From positions 1 to 58,065 of the forward strand of contig JAGXAJ010000020.1 in NCBI GenBank assembly GCA_018971625.1: a stretch of 58,065 nucleotides of DNA, read 5' to 3'. A model generated the notes under the pieces. The model was not told where the DNA came from. It saw only the letters and a list, made by a program, of their open reading frames with translations, and did no database searches. The stretch comes from Pseudomonadota bacterium. Its GTDB lineage: Bacteria > Pseudomonadota > Alphaproteobacteria > Rhizobiales > Xanthobacteraceae. Below are positions 9,125 through 18,600 of the stretch, in pieces (position 1 is the first letter of the stretch; every line of letters starts with the position of its first letter). Position numbers and translations under genes: made by a program.

Positions 9125-10258
9125 ATGCCCGAGATTCCCGAACAGCCGCTTCGTATCCTGCACGCGGTGCGCGCGCCCGTTGGCGGAATTTTCCGCCATA
9201 TTCTCGACGTCGCCAACGGTCAGGCCGACCGCGGTCACCATGTCGGCCTGATCGCCGATAGCCTGACCGGCGGCGAACGCGGCACCGCGGCGCTGGCCGA
9301 GATCGCGCCGCGCCTGAAACTTGGCGTGCACCGCATCCCCATCCACCGCGAACCGCACCCCACGGATGCCGTGGTGTGGGGACGGATGGCGCGACTGATC
9401 CGGCGTTTGAAACCGGACGTGCTGCACGGCCATGGCGCCAAAGCTGGCGCTTTCGTGCGGTTGAAGAGTGCCTCGAAGCGTATCGTCCGGGTCTACACTC
9501 CGCATGGCGGTTCGCTGCACTACCCACCGAACACGATGATGGGCGCGTTCTACAGCCGACTCGAGCGCGCATTGATGAACCGGACCGACCTGTTCCTGTT
9601 CGAAAGCGCATTTGCCCGCGACACCTATCAACGCATAATCGGCACGCCAAAAGGCCTGGTGCGCTGCGTCTTCAATGGCGTGACCGCCGCCGAGTTCGAT
9701 CCGATCGCGAAAGCGCAAGACGCCACGGATGTCGTCTATGTCGGCGAGTTCCGGCACATTAAGGGGGCGGACCTCCTGGTCGACGCAATCGCGCGGTTGC
9801 GCAGCGACCGCCGACCGGTGACGCTGACGCTGGCCGGCGACGGCGAGGAAACCGAGGCGATCAAGGCACAAATCCAGCGACTGGGTCTTGGCGAAATTGT
9901 GCGCTTCATCGGTCACGTCAAGGCGCGTTACGGCTTTTCGAAGGGGTCGCTGCTGGTCGTGCCGTCGCGCGGGGATTCGATGCCCTATGTAGTGATCGAG
10001 GCGGCGGCGGCCGGAATTCCAATGGTGGCGGCCAATGTTGGCGGCATCCCCGAGATTTTCGGACCCTATACCGACGCGCTGTTCGCGCCAAGTATGGCAT
10101 CAGCCATGGCTGATGCCATCAAGATCGCGCTGGACGATCCCGCTGGCGCACTGATGCGCGCGAAAGCGCTCCGCGAGAGGATTTTCCTGCATTTTTCGCA
10201 GAAGGCGATGGTCGAAGGCGTACTGGCCGGCTACCGCGACGCGTTTGCAAATCGTTAA
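9125..10258 (+). CDS. Glycosyltransferase family 4 (GT-B fold)
   Basis: 377 residues. It shows the GT4 two-lobe pattern: the N-lobe acceptor side with APVGGIFRHILDVANGQ and LHGHGAKAGAF, then the C-lobe donor side with VYVGEFRHIKGADLLVDA and the family signature VVPSRGDSMPYVVIEAAAAG with E-x7-E-like spacing and NVGGIPEI. It adds a sugar from an NDP donor to the growing lipid-linked repeat on the cytoplasmic face. The ATG at 9125 starts just before the conserved RILHAVRAPVGG; a longer frame from 9017 is Arg/Cys-rich and not typical. The next gene downstream encodes the initiating sugar-phosphate transferase, 107 bases away. Donor sugar cannot be read from the sequence. Confidence 0.88.
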   Translation: MPEIPEQPLRILHAVRAPVGGIFRHILDVANGQADRGHHVGLIADSLTGGERGTAALAEIAPRLKLGVHRIPIHREPHPTDAVVWGRMARLIRRLKPDVLHGHGAKAGAFVRLKSASKRIVRVYTPHGGSLHYPPNTMMGAFYSRLERALMNRTDLFLFESAFARDTYQRIIGTPKGLVRCVFNGVTAAEFDPIAKAQDATDVVYVGEFRHIKGADLLVDAIARLRSDRRPVTLTLAGDGEETEAIKAQIQRLGLGEIVRFIGHVKARYGFSKGSLLVVPSRGDSMPYVVIEAAAAGIPMVAANVGGIPEIFGPYTDALFAPSMASAMADAIKIALDDPAGALMRAKALRERIFLHFSQKAMVEGVLAGYRDAFANR

Positions 10259-10311
10259 CCGTTCTTTACCGACGATAACCGTTTCTTCCGATTTCTCTCC
10301 TAGGCTTTGAA

Positions 10312-10333
10312 GCGGGGCATTGTGCCTCCCCGC
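10312..10333 (+). promoter_or_regulatory. GC-rich hairpin in the leader of the initiating sugar transferase
   Basis: GCGGGG, a 10-base loop, CCCCGC, about 33 bases before the GTG start. No T-run follows, so it is not a classic terminator; it may affect translation or mRNA stability. The preceding bases (10259-10300) are AT-richer and could hold the promoter. Confidence 0.3.
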
Positions 10334-10365
10334 ATGCATTGGTGGGCTAGAACGGACTAACGTCA

Positions 10366-11919
10366 GTGGAACCGATCAACCCACGCTCCATGCTAAATGC
10401 CGCAGCCGCGGTCGCTGCTACCGACGCGACGGCGGATCGACGACGCGTCGAACGCCGTCGCCGGCTGTCGCAGGCAGCGCTTGCGGTCGTCAATCAGAAA
10501 GTCCGCCCGGCCTATCCGGCCGTCGTGATCGTGGGCGCGGTTCGGCTCGCCGATCTGTTGCTGCTGACTATTGTCGGCGTCGCGCTGTATCTGGCCTATG
10601 TGGCACCGCTCAAGGGCTTTAGCTGGGAATATATCGCAGCCATCTTCGGCATAAGCATCACCGCTGTGATCTGCTTCCAGGCCTCCGACATCTACGAAGT
10701 GCAGGTGTTTCGCGGCCAGCTCCGGCAGATGACGCGGATGATCTCGGCCTGGGCATTCGTGTTCCTGCTGTTCATCGGCGCGTCATTCTTCGTCAAGCTC
10801 GGCGGTGAGGTCTCACGGCTCTGGCTCTCGGCGTTCTTCTTCATGGGCCTCGCCGGGTTGATCACCGAGCGGCTGCTGCTGCGCGCGATGGTGCGAAGCT
10901 GGGCACGCGAAGGCAGGCTCGATCGCCGTACCATCATCGTCGGCTCGGACCAGAACGGCGAAAAGCTGGTGGAGACGCTGCGGGTGCAGCCCGATTCCGA
11001 TATCGATATCCTCGGCGTGTTCGACGACCGCAATGACAGTCGCGCGTTCGATACTTGCGCCGGCGCGCCGAAACTTGGCAAGGTCGACGATATCATCGAG
11101 TTCGCCCGCCGCACCCGCGTCGATCTCGTGCTGTTCGCACTGCCGATCTCGGCGGAGACCCGCATCCTCGACATGCTGAAGAAGCTGTGGGTGCTGCCGG
11201 TCGATATCCGGCTTTCCGCCCATACCAACAAATTGCGCTTCCGGCCCCGCGCCTATTCCTATCTCGGCAAGGTGCCTACCCTCGACGTGTTCGAGCCGCC
11301 GATCACCGACTGGGACCTGGTGATGAAATGGCTGTTCGACCATTTCGTCGGCGCGATCGTGCTGTTGCTTGCGGCCCCGGTAATGGCACTGGTCGCGCTT
11401 GCGGTCAAACTGGACAGCCCGGGACCGGTGCTGTTTCGCCAGAAGCGGTTCGGCTTCAACAATGAGCGCATCGATGTCTTCAAGTTCCGCTCGCTCTATC
11501 ACGACCAGGCTGATCCGCTCGCCTCCAGGGTCGTGACCAAGAACGACAGCCGCGTCACCCGCGTCGGGCGCTTCATCCGCAAGACCAGCCTCGACGAGCT
11601 GCCGCAGCTCCTCAACGTGGTGTTCAAGAGCAATCTCTCGCTGGTCGGCCCGAGGCCGCACGCGGTTCAGGGCAAGGTACGGACCCAGTTGTTCGACGAA
11701 GCCGTCGACGGCTATTTCGCCCGCCACCGCGTCAAGCCCGGCATTACCGGCTGGGCGCAGATCAACGGCTGGCGCGGCGAGATCGATAACGAGGAAAAGA
11801 TCCAGAAGCGCGTCGAGTTCGACCTCTATTACATCGAGAACTGGTCGGTGCTGTTCGATCTCTACATTCTCTTCAAGACGCCGCTGGCGTTGATCGCAAA
11901 TAACGAGAACGCCTACTAG
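10366..11919 (+). CDS. Undecaprenyl-phosphate sugar phosphotransferase (WcaJ/ExoY type)
   Basis: 517-residue polyprenol-phosphate hexose-1-phosphate transferase that starts the repeat unit by placing a sugar phosphate on undecaprenyl phosphate. It has four N-terminal membrane helices (about 50-175), a CoA-binding-like Rossmann domain ([18 protein letters not shown]), a further membrane segment and the bacterial sugar-transferase domain. That domain carries [43 protein letters not shown] and [17 protein letters not shown]. The C-terminal motifs are complete, so it should be active. The start is GTG; the next candidate is Met9. By family, glucose or galactose is the usual first sugar. It is followed by the ligase/polymerase gene in the same direction. 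Confidence 0.93.
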   Translation: MEPINPRSMLNAAAAVAATDATADRRRVERRRRLSQAALAVVNQKVRPAYPAVVIVGAVRLADLLLLTIVGVALYLAYVAPLKGFSWEYIAAIFGISITAVICFQASDIYEVQVFRGQLRQMTRMISAWAFVFLLFIGASFFVKLGGEVSRLWLSAFFFMGLAGLITERLLLRAMVRSWAREGRLDRRTIIVGSDQNGEKLVETLRVQPDSDIDILGVFDDRNDSRAFDTCAGAPKLGKVDDIIEFARRTRVDLVLFALPISAETRILDMLKKLWVLPVDIRLSAHTNKLRFRPRAYSYLGKVPTLDVFEPPITDWDLVMKWLFDHFVGAIVLLLAAPVMALVALAVKLDSPGPVLFRQKRFGFNNERIDVFKFRSLYHDQADPLASRVVTKNDSRVTRVGRFIRKTSLDELPQLLNVVFKSNLSLVGPRPHAVQGKVRTQLFDEAVDGYFARHRVKPGITGWAQINGWRGEIDNEEKIQKRVEFDLYYIENWSVLFDLYILFKTPLALIANNENAY

Positions 11920-11989
11920 GCGCTCGGCCGGCCTGTCAGCCGGGTCAGGTACAAGTCGTGTTGCGTTTGCGTAGGGTTGCGGGTGTGTG

Positions 11990-13237
11990 ATGGCGTATGC
12001 GGCGACCGGCAATACAATTCTGCCGTCGGCGGCGCCTGGCGTTCTCGCCTTGCAACGCGCGCTGCTATGGCTGGTCGGCGCATCCGGTGCAATCGTCTTC
12101 ATCGAGCCCAGCCCCTACGAATTCTCCACGCTTGTCGCCATCGTGATCTTTTTTGCCACGGGCATGCGGCTGCGGCTGGTTTTCATGCCGTTGCTGGCGT
12201 TACTGATCCTGCTCAACATCGGATATTCGATCGGCGCCATTCCGTTTTTCGATCACTCCGAGGTCGCCAACTGGATCGCGACATCCTGGTACATGTCCGT
12301 GACCGTGATGTTCTTCGCCATGGTGCTGGCAGAGGATACCGCGGCGCGGCTCGATATGCTGCGCCGTGGGTTGGTGGTGGGCGGCATGATCGCATCGCTT
12401 GCGGCAATCGCCGGCTATTTCAATCTCGTGCCGGGCGGGCATGATCTGCTGACTTTGTATGAACGCGCGCGCGGTACCTTCAAGGACCCCAACGTGCTGG
12501 GCGCGTTCCTGATCCTGCCCGCGCTATTCGCGTTGCAAAGCGTGGTCTGCGACCGGTTCGGCAAATCCTTCCGCAGCACAATCGCGCTCGGCATCATAGC
12601 GCTGGCGATTCTGCTGGCGTTTTCGCGCGCGGCATGGGGCGGGCTTATTCTCACTTCGGTCTTCATGCTGGCGATGATGGTGGTCACCAGTCCGCTGCCC
12701 GCGCAGCGCTCACGCATCGTGCTAATGACAATCGCAGCCGTTATTGTCGTCGCCGTATTGCTGGCGGTGCTGTTGTCGTTCGACTCCATCAGCGAGATGT
12801 TCAAGCAGCGTGCGAGCTTCGACCAAAGCTATGACGAGGGCCGCTTCGGTCGGTTCGGCCGGTATATCCTCGGCGCCCAGATGGCGCTCGACCTGCCGTT
12901 GGGTATTGGTCCGCTCCAGTTCCACACCTATTTTCCGGAGGACACGCACAATTCCTATTTGAACGCGTTCATGTCCGGCGGCTGGCTGTCGGGCGTCTGC
13001 TACCCCGCGCTGGTGTTCATCACTGTCATCATCGGGTTCCGGCATATCTTCGTCCGCGTGCCCTGGCAGCGCACCTATCTGGCGATCTTCGCGGCCTTCC
13101 TCGCCACGGTCGGCGAAGCGTTCATTATCGATACCGACCACTGGCGGCACTTCTGGATGATGCTGGGGGCGATGTGGGGCATGTTCGCCGCCGCGCAGCG
13201 CTACAGCACCGCGGCCCGCGCAGAACAGGTGCGCTAG
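11990..13237 (+). CDS. O-antigen ligase/polymerase-like membrane protein (Wzy/WaaL)
   Basis: 415 residues with about ten membrane helices and a large periplasmic loop late in the protein. It contains the O-antigen ligase (PF04932-type) features RGTFKDPNVLGAFLILP in the middle and FPEDTHNSYLNAFMSGG in the loop, where the THN(S/T) histidine segment is typical. It acts in the inner membrane on lipid-linked glycans, either polymerising the repeat or ligating it. Located next to the initiating transferase, polymerase (Wzy) is more likely than lipid A-core ligase. The start is the ATG at 11990 (a GTG is immediately before it). The gene closes the exopolysaccharide locus; what follows is decayed sequence. 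Confidence 0.85.
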   Translation: MAYAATGNTILPSAAPGVLALQRALLWLVGASGAIVFIEPSPYEFSTLVAIVIFFATGMRLRLVFMPLLALLILLNIGYSIGAIPFFDHSEVANWIATSWYMSVTVMFFAMVLAEDTAARLDMLRRGLVVGGMIASLAAIAGYFNLVPGGHDLLTLYERARGTFKDPNVLGAFLILPALFALQSVVCDRFGKSFRSTIALGIIALAILLAFSRAAWGGLILTSVFMLAMMVVTSPLPAQRSRIVLMTIAAVIVVAVLLAVLLSFDSISEMFKQRASFDQSYDEGRFGRFGRYILGAQMALDLPLGIGPLQFHTYFPEDTHNSYLNAFMSGGWLSGVCYPALVFITVIIGFRHIFVRVPWQRTYLAIFAAFLATVGEAFIIDTDHWRHFWMMLGAMWGMFAAAQRYSTAARAEQVR

Positions 13238-13316
13238 GACTTTCCGGCGCGGGCGCGGCGGACGAAGCCGGCCTTCTCCAGACGGTCGACGACGCCGGTG
13301 ATCGCACCGGTGGTCA
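13235..13316 (-). pseudogene. MarR-family regulator fragment (DNA-binding wing)
   Basis: Reading the minus strand gives LTTGAITGVVDRLEKAGFVR followed by RARAGKS and a stop. This is the recognition helix and start of the wing of a MarR-type winged helix domain. Neither the N-terminal part upstream nor the C-terminal half downstream is present, and the fragment abuts the end of the polymerase gene. It is a truncated remnant with no start codon of its own. Confidence 0.65.
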
Positions 13317-13322
13317 AAGCGC

Positions 13323-13440
13323 CGCAACGGCAACAGCAAGGGCGAATTCAGCGCCACTGGCGCCTGGACCCGCAACCGCATGCTACAATTGCTGATGCCG
13401 CTCACGTCGAAGGCAATGGACTGGATGTACGCCTATAACC
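13323..13440 (+). pseudogene. C-terminal remnant of an unidentified protein
   Basis: The plus strand reads RNGNSKGEFSATGAWTRNRM followed by LQLLMPLTSKAMDWMYAYNP, which looks like a real amphipathic protein tail, and then continues into unrelated codons overlapping the next convergent gene. No start codon or upstream portion exists; the reading joins the MarR fragment at about 13317. I do not recognise the parent family. It marks a deletion junction between two lost genes. Confidence 0.4.
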
Positions 13441-13449
13441 CTTGCACCG

Positions 13450-14628
13450 TCATTCCTCGACCTGAAACGTCAGGCCGGCGTGATCGACAAGCCGCTTGAT
13501 CAGCCTGTGCTGCATCGCTGCGCCCGGCGTCCAGATCCCCGCTGGCACGTCGGGCGCATCACGCAACAGGCAGATTGCACATTCCGCGATCATCTTCGAG
13601 GTCGAGCCGTAACCGGGATCGCGGTCGCCCTTCACCGAGGCGCGGGCCTGACGGCCGTCGGGTGCAATCGCGACGTAAAGGAGATCATAGAGTCCGTTCT
13701 CGCGCTCTTCTTTCGATGGGCCCTCCCCCGGCTTGGGGATAGCCGAGGATGCCATCCTGTTGCTCGCCGCCAACATACGCCTGGCCTCGGCCTCGCCTTC
13801 CTCGCCGGGCCCGGTGATCTGCATCTCGTCGTAAACGAAGTCGCGTCCATATGGAAAGCCGAGCAGCATGTTGGACCGGTGCACGTTCCGCGAGTTGATG
13901 TTCGCCATGAAAAACGGCGTCAGCCACGTCTTGAGGTCCTCATCGTAGACCGGCTTGTTGGCCGGTGGCTGCTTTGGCCCGACAAATCCCGGCGTCAACG
14001 CAAAGGGGTCGCGCACCAGCGCCAACAAGCTCGGATCCTTCGCAGCCGCCTCGAAGATCGCCCTGCCGCTTGCCGCCGTGCCGCCGGAAAACGTGCCCCG
14101 CATCTGCCGCACCCGGCCTTTAACCCGCGCGGTTGGCGCGCCGAACACACGCCTGGCTTCCTCCTGAACGAAAAACGCGCCGAGTTCGAACGGCACGGAG
14201 TCATAGCCGCAGGAAAACATGATCCGCGCGCCCGAGCGTTTTGCCGTGTCGAGATGCGCGTCGATCATCCGCCGCATCCATGGCACCTCGCCGCACAGGT
14301 CGAAATAGTCGGTGCCCGAAGCCGCGCATGCCGCCACCAGTTCGTTGCCGTAGAGCAGATAAGGCCCGACAGTGGTCACCACGGACCGGGTCCGGTCGAT
14401 CATGACCTTGAGCGAGGCAGGATCGTTGGCATCGGCGACGATCAAGGGAATATCCGCCGGTGCGCCGATCGCATCGCGAACCGATTTGAGCTTGTCGAGG
14501 CTGCGCCCCGCCATCGCCCATTTCAACGCCTTGTCGTTCCGGTAATGCTCGCCGAGATATTCGGCGACGAGCTGACCGGTGAAACCGGTGGCGCCGTAGA
14601 CAACGATGTCGAACTTCGACGAGGACAT
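13450..14628 (-). CDS. Saccharopine dehydrogenase-like NAD(P)-binding oxidoreductase
   Basis: 392 residues. The N-terminal Rossmann fold FDIVVYGATGFTGQLVAEYL binds NAD(P); later segments VVTTVGPYLLYGNELVAACA, GTDYFDLCGEVPWMRRMID and SCGYDSVPFELGAF match the saccharopine-dehydrogenase/trans-acting enoyl-reductase group (COG3268). In mycobacteria members act on lipid intermediates, but most bacterial members have no known substrate, so true saccharopine activity is not implied. The ATG at 14628 is well placed. It is monocistronic, followed by decayed sequence and preceded by a palindromic repeat. Confidence 0.85.
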   Translation of the reverse strand: MSSSKFDIVVYGATGFTGQLVAEYLGEHYRNDKALKWAMAGRSLDKLKSVRDAIGAPADIPLIVADANDPASLKVMIDRTRSVVTTVGPYLLYGNELVAACAASGTDYFDLCGEVPWMRRMIDAHLDTAKRSGARIMFSCGYDSVPFELGAFFVQEEARRVFGAPTARVKGRVRQMRGTFSGGTAASGRAIFEAAAKDPSLLALVRDPFALTPGFVGPKQPPANKPVYDEDLKTWLTPFFMANINSRNVHRSNMLLGFPYGRDFVYDEMQITGPGEEGEAEARRMLAASNRMASSAIPKPGEGPSKEERENGLYDLLYVAIAPDGRQARASVKGDRDPGYGSTSKMIAECAICLLRDAPDVPAGIWTPGAAMQHRLIKRLVDHAGLTFQVEE

Positions 14629-14653
14629 ATCCTGTTCCCTTGAAAAGTCTCCT

Positions 14654-14736
14654 CGTCATTGCGAGGAGCGAAGCGACGAAGCAATCCAGTGCGCCACGTG
14701 CGACTTCTGGATTGCTTCGCTACGCTCGCAATGACG
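14654..14736. repeat. Dispersed palindromic repeat (CGTCATTGCGAGGAGCGAAG type)
   Basis: The left arm reads CGTCATTGCGAGGAGCGAAG then CGACGAAGCAATCCAG; the right arm reads CTGGATTGCTTCGCTACGCT then CGCAATGACG, so the arms are near-perfect complements about 20 bases apart. Elements with these ends are widespread between genes in Bradyrhizobiaceae and related Rhizobiales. It lies between the oxidoreductase and the DUF169 pseudogene. Confidence 0.75.
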
Positions 14737-14759
14737 GTTTGGAACTAATTCCGCAATAG

Positions 14760-15547
14760 CTATTTCTTCCCGTACGATGCGCCCATGCCGGCGCGGACGT
14801 CGTTCTGGATGCCATAGGGCGCGACCGGATAGCGCAGGCCATTCTTGGCGAGCTGCTTCATGCCGACAATCGCCTTGGCAAGATGCGGAGGCTGTAGCGC
14901 CATCGGCATCTCCTCATCCGGTACGCCGCCATAACGCCGTTCGGCAAAGCAAGGTAGCGAAAGCGGGGGGCTCGCCGGTCTTCAACGCCCGTCCCCAGGA
15001 ATCCGCGCATGCGGTTTCGCCGACCACGCCCCATTCGAATTTCTTGTAACCGGTATATTGCAGGCCGTTGATCAGGATGATCATCTGGCCAGTCGTTGCG
15101 TAGACGAGACAGATGTCCGGCGGATTGAGCCGGCCACTGGAGAGCAGGCTCACCGCCAGCGCCTGATATTGCCCGAACGGAACCACATCCAGCGCCTGCT
15201 GGCGCTTGCGTGCATCCTTCGCCGTGCCATGCCATACCCCGACATAGGACTTGCCCTCGAGCCACGTCTCGTCCTGCGGCGCGAGGCCGATCACGGCGTA
15301 GCATTGCGTACCGACCAGATCGTCCGCGGTGATGCCGACCGTCCAGCCCAGTCGCGAAAGCCATGCTGACGATCCGGTCGGTGGTGTGGACCGCGCTCAG
15401 ACGTCGAATTTTCGGGATCGCGGCCATGTCCTCGACGCGAGCGAACATCTTCATGCCGGTCACGGTCGTCTACAGTCGCAGCAGGCTGTTCAGATCGGCC
15501 ACGAGACCTGCCATATCGAACTGTTCCGGCGGCGTTTGCTGTTGCAT
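14760..15547 (-). pseudogene. DUF169 family protein, disrupted by a nonsense codon and two frameshifts
   Basis: The pieces together read as one DUF169 protein of about 260 residues: MQQQTPPEQFDMAGLVADLN at the start, then TGMKMFARVEDMAAIPKIRR, ETWLEGKSYVGVWHG, PDICLVYATTGQMIILINGL, EWGVVGETACADSWGRAL, CFAERRYGG and a C-terminus GLRYPVAPYGIQNDVRAGMG ending at the stop at 14760. Codon 26 is TAG (15470-15472), a frameshift consistent with loss of two bases lies at about 15353-15357, and an extra base in a six-G run (14965-14970) shifts the frame again. The function of the family is unknown. Three independent lesions make a sequencing error an unlikely explanation. Confidence 0.85.
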
Positions 15548-15692
15548 GGCGCGGGTTCCCAGGCGATTGGTCTTACAGCCCTTTGCCACAATCCTAGCCG
15601 GATTGCGTCGCAGTTGCGACAGGTGTCTCGACCGACGGTTGGACCGATCAGATGACCACGGCGTATAAGATGGACGAGGTCAAAGTTCACGC

Positions 15693-18600
15693 ATGAGTTT
15701 GTCTAGTCCGTTCATCCGTCGGCCTGTCGCCACCACGTTGCTGACGTTCGGGCTGGTTGTCGCCGGAATGGTCGCTTTTTTCAAGCTGCCGGTCTCGCCG
15801 CTGCCGGATGTCGATATCCCCACCATTTCGGTGCAGGCGATATTGCCGGGCGCCAGTCCGGCTGATGTCGCGACCACCGTTGCCAGTCCGCTGGAGCGTC
15901 ACCTCGGCCAAATTGCCGATGTCAACGAGATGACGTCGTCCAGCTCGCTCGGCTCTGCGCGTATCAACCTGCAATTCAGTATCAATCGCGACATCAACGG
16001 CGCGGCGCGCGATGTACAGGCGGCGATCAATGCCTCGCGCGCCGACCTGCCGACCTCGCTGCGGAACAATCCCACCTACCGCAAGTTCAACCCTGCCTCG
16101 GCGCCAATCCTGATCTACACACTGACATCGGACACCCTGCCTCCCGCTGAACTATACGACGCAGCTTCCACCGTGCTGGCGCAGAAGCTGTCGCAGGTCG
16201 AAGGCGTTGGTGAGGTGAGTGTCAGCGGCGGATCGCTTCCCGCTGTTCGTGTCGAGCTCGCGCCGCAGGCGCTCTACAAATACGGCATTGGTCTGGAGGA
16301 CGTTCGCGCCGCACTCGGCAGCGCCAATGCGCACAGCCCCAAGGGCGGCATCGACGTCGGCGCGCAGCGCTACCAGATCTACTCCAATGATCAGGCTCTC
16401 AAGGCTGTCGACTACAAACCGCTGGTAGTCGCCTATCGCAATGGCGCGGCAGTGCGCCTGACCGATGTCGGCGAGGTGCTTAATTCCGTGGAGAATTTGC
16501 ACACGCTCGGCCTCTCCAACGGCAAGCGCGCGGTGATGATGATCGTGTATCGTCAGCCGGGCGCCAACATCATCCAGATGGTCGACCGCGTGAAGGCGCT
16601 GATCCCGCAATTGCGGGCTTCGGTGTCGCCAGCGATCGACATCAACCTTGCGATCGACCGCTCGACCACGATCAGAACCTCGCTGTTCGACGTCGAAATC
16701 ACGCTGATCATCGCCGTAGTCCTGGTGATTCTTGTCGTGTTTGCGTTTCTGCGCAGCGCGAGGGCGACGCTGGTTCCGGTAGTGACGATATCGGTGTCGC
16801 TGATTGCGACATTCGCGGTGATGTATCTGCTCGGATACAGCCTGAACATTTTCTCGCTGATGGCGCTCACGGTCGCGACCGGATTCGTGGTCGATGACAC
16901 CATCGTGGTGCTGGAAAACATTACCCGTCATCTGGATGCGGGAGAGACGCCGTTGCAGGCCGCCCTTCTGGGATCGCGGGAGGTCGGTTTCACGGTGCTG
17001 TCGATGAGCGTGTCGTTGATCGCGGTGTTCGTCCCGATCCTGCTGATGAGCGGGCTGGTCGGCCGGCTGTTCCGCGAATTCTCCATGACAATCGCCGTTG
17101 CCATCGTGATCTCTCTGGTAGTTTCGCTGACGACCACGCCGATGATGTGCGCCAGGCTACTGCGCGGAGAGCGCGGCCTGCAACGCGGACGGATCTATCG
17201 TGCGTGCGAGCGCGTGTTCGAGGCCTCGCTGGCCTTTTATCGGCGCACCCTTACCGTGGCGTTGCGTTATCCTGGCCTGGTAATGCTGGTACTGGCGGCC
17301 GTGCTCGGCCTGAATTTTTACCTCTATGCCACCGTTCCCAAGGGGTTTGTGCCACAACAGGATACGGGATTGCTGATCGGATCGATCCAGGCCGATCAAA
17401 GCATCTCGTTTCAACTGATGGAGAAGAAACTTACGCAACTCGTGGACATTGTGAGGAAGAATCCGGCTGTCAACGTTGCCGTTGGCTTTACCGGCGGAGG
17501 TGTGGGCCCCGGCAGCGGCTCGACCAACACCGGCACCGTGTTCGTTTCCCTAAAGCCGCGTCGGCAGCGGGAATTGACCGCCGATCAGGTGATAGGCCAG
17601 TTGCGCGGCGAACTCGGTGGCGTACCGGGCGCCACCATGTTCCTGCAGTCGGTCGGCGATCTCGGCCCCGGCGGACGCACTGGCAATGCGCAATACCAGT
17701 ACACGCTGCAGGGATCGACCTTCGAGGAGCTGGATGAGTGGACGCCGAAGATCGTCGCCGCGCTTCAGGGCGTGCCGGCGCTCGCCGACGTCAGCAGCGA
17801 CCAGCAGGACAAGGGACTTCAAGCCGGGGTGACCATCAACCGTGATACCGCCGCACGCCTCGGCATCAGCGTCAGTCAGATCGACAATACGCTCTATGAC
17901 GCGTTCGGCCAGCGGCAGGTTTCGACCATTTACGTGGCGCGCAACCAATACCACGTGGTCATGGAGGTGGCGCCGGAATACTGGCAGGACCCACAGACAT
18001 TGCGGGATGTCTATGTCAGTACCTCGGCGGCCCCTGCCAGCGGTTCGCAGGCGACCAATGCCGTGGCGGGAACGATCGCCTCGTCGGCGCAGACCACGTC
18101 GGCGAACTCGATCGCAGCCAGCGCGGTGCGCAATCAGGCGACCAACTCGATCGGCGCCACCGGCAAGGCGGCAGCCTCGACCGGCACCGCGGTCAGCACC
18201 AGCCAGGAGACGATGATCCCGTTGTCGAGCGTCGCCGCTTTCGGACAGGGCCGCACATCGCTGGTCGTCAACCACCAGGATGGGCTGGTCGCCAACACCA
18301 TCTCGTTCAATCTGCCGCAGGGCGTATCGCTCAGCACGGCGGTTGCGGCGATCGAGGCGACCATGGGCCGGATCGGAGTGCCCTCAACGATCCGAGGCTC
18401 TTTCCAGGGCGTCGCCAAGATTTTCCAGCAATCGGTCAGCAGCGAACCGTTTCTCATTCTCGCGGCGTTCGCCACGATCTACATCTCTCTCGGCATGCTT
18501 TATGAGAGCTTTGTCCATCCGCTGACGATCCTGTCCACCCTGCCCTCGGCGGGCGTCGGCGCTGTGCTGGCCTTGATGCTATTTCATACCCAGTTCGACA

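Noticed and set aside
10813..12102. 429-codon open frame on the minus strand
   Set aside because: It is a shadow of the sugar-phosphate transferase gene; the plus-strand protein has complete family motifs and this one has none.
4158..13237. PEP-CTERM/exosortase exopolysaccharide locus
   Set aside because: The gene set partly resembles such loci, but no exosortase, PrsK/PrsR or PEP-CTERM protein is present.
13480..14643. 387-codon plus-strand frame
   Set aside because: It mirrors the saccharopine-dehydrogenase-like gene and has no recognisable domain.
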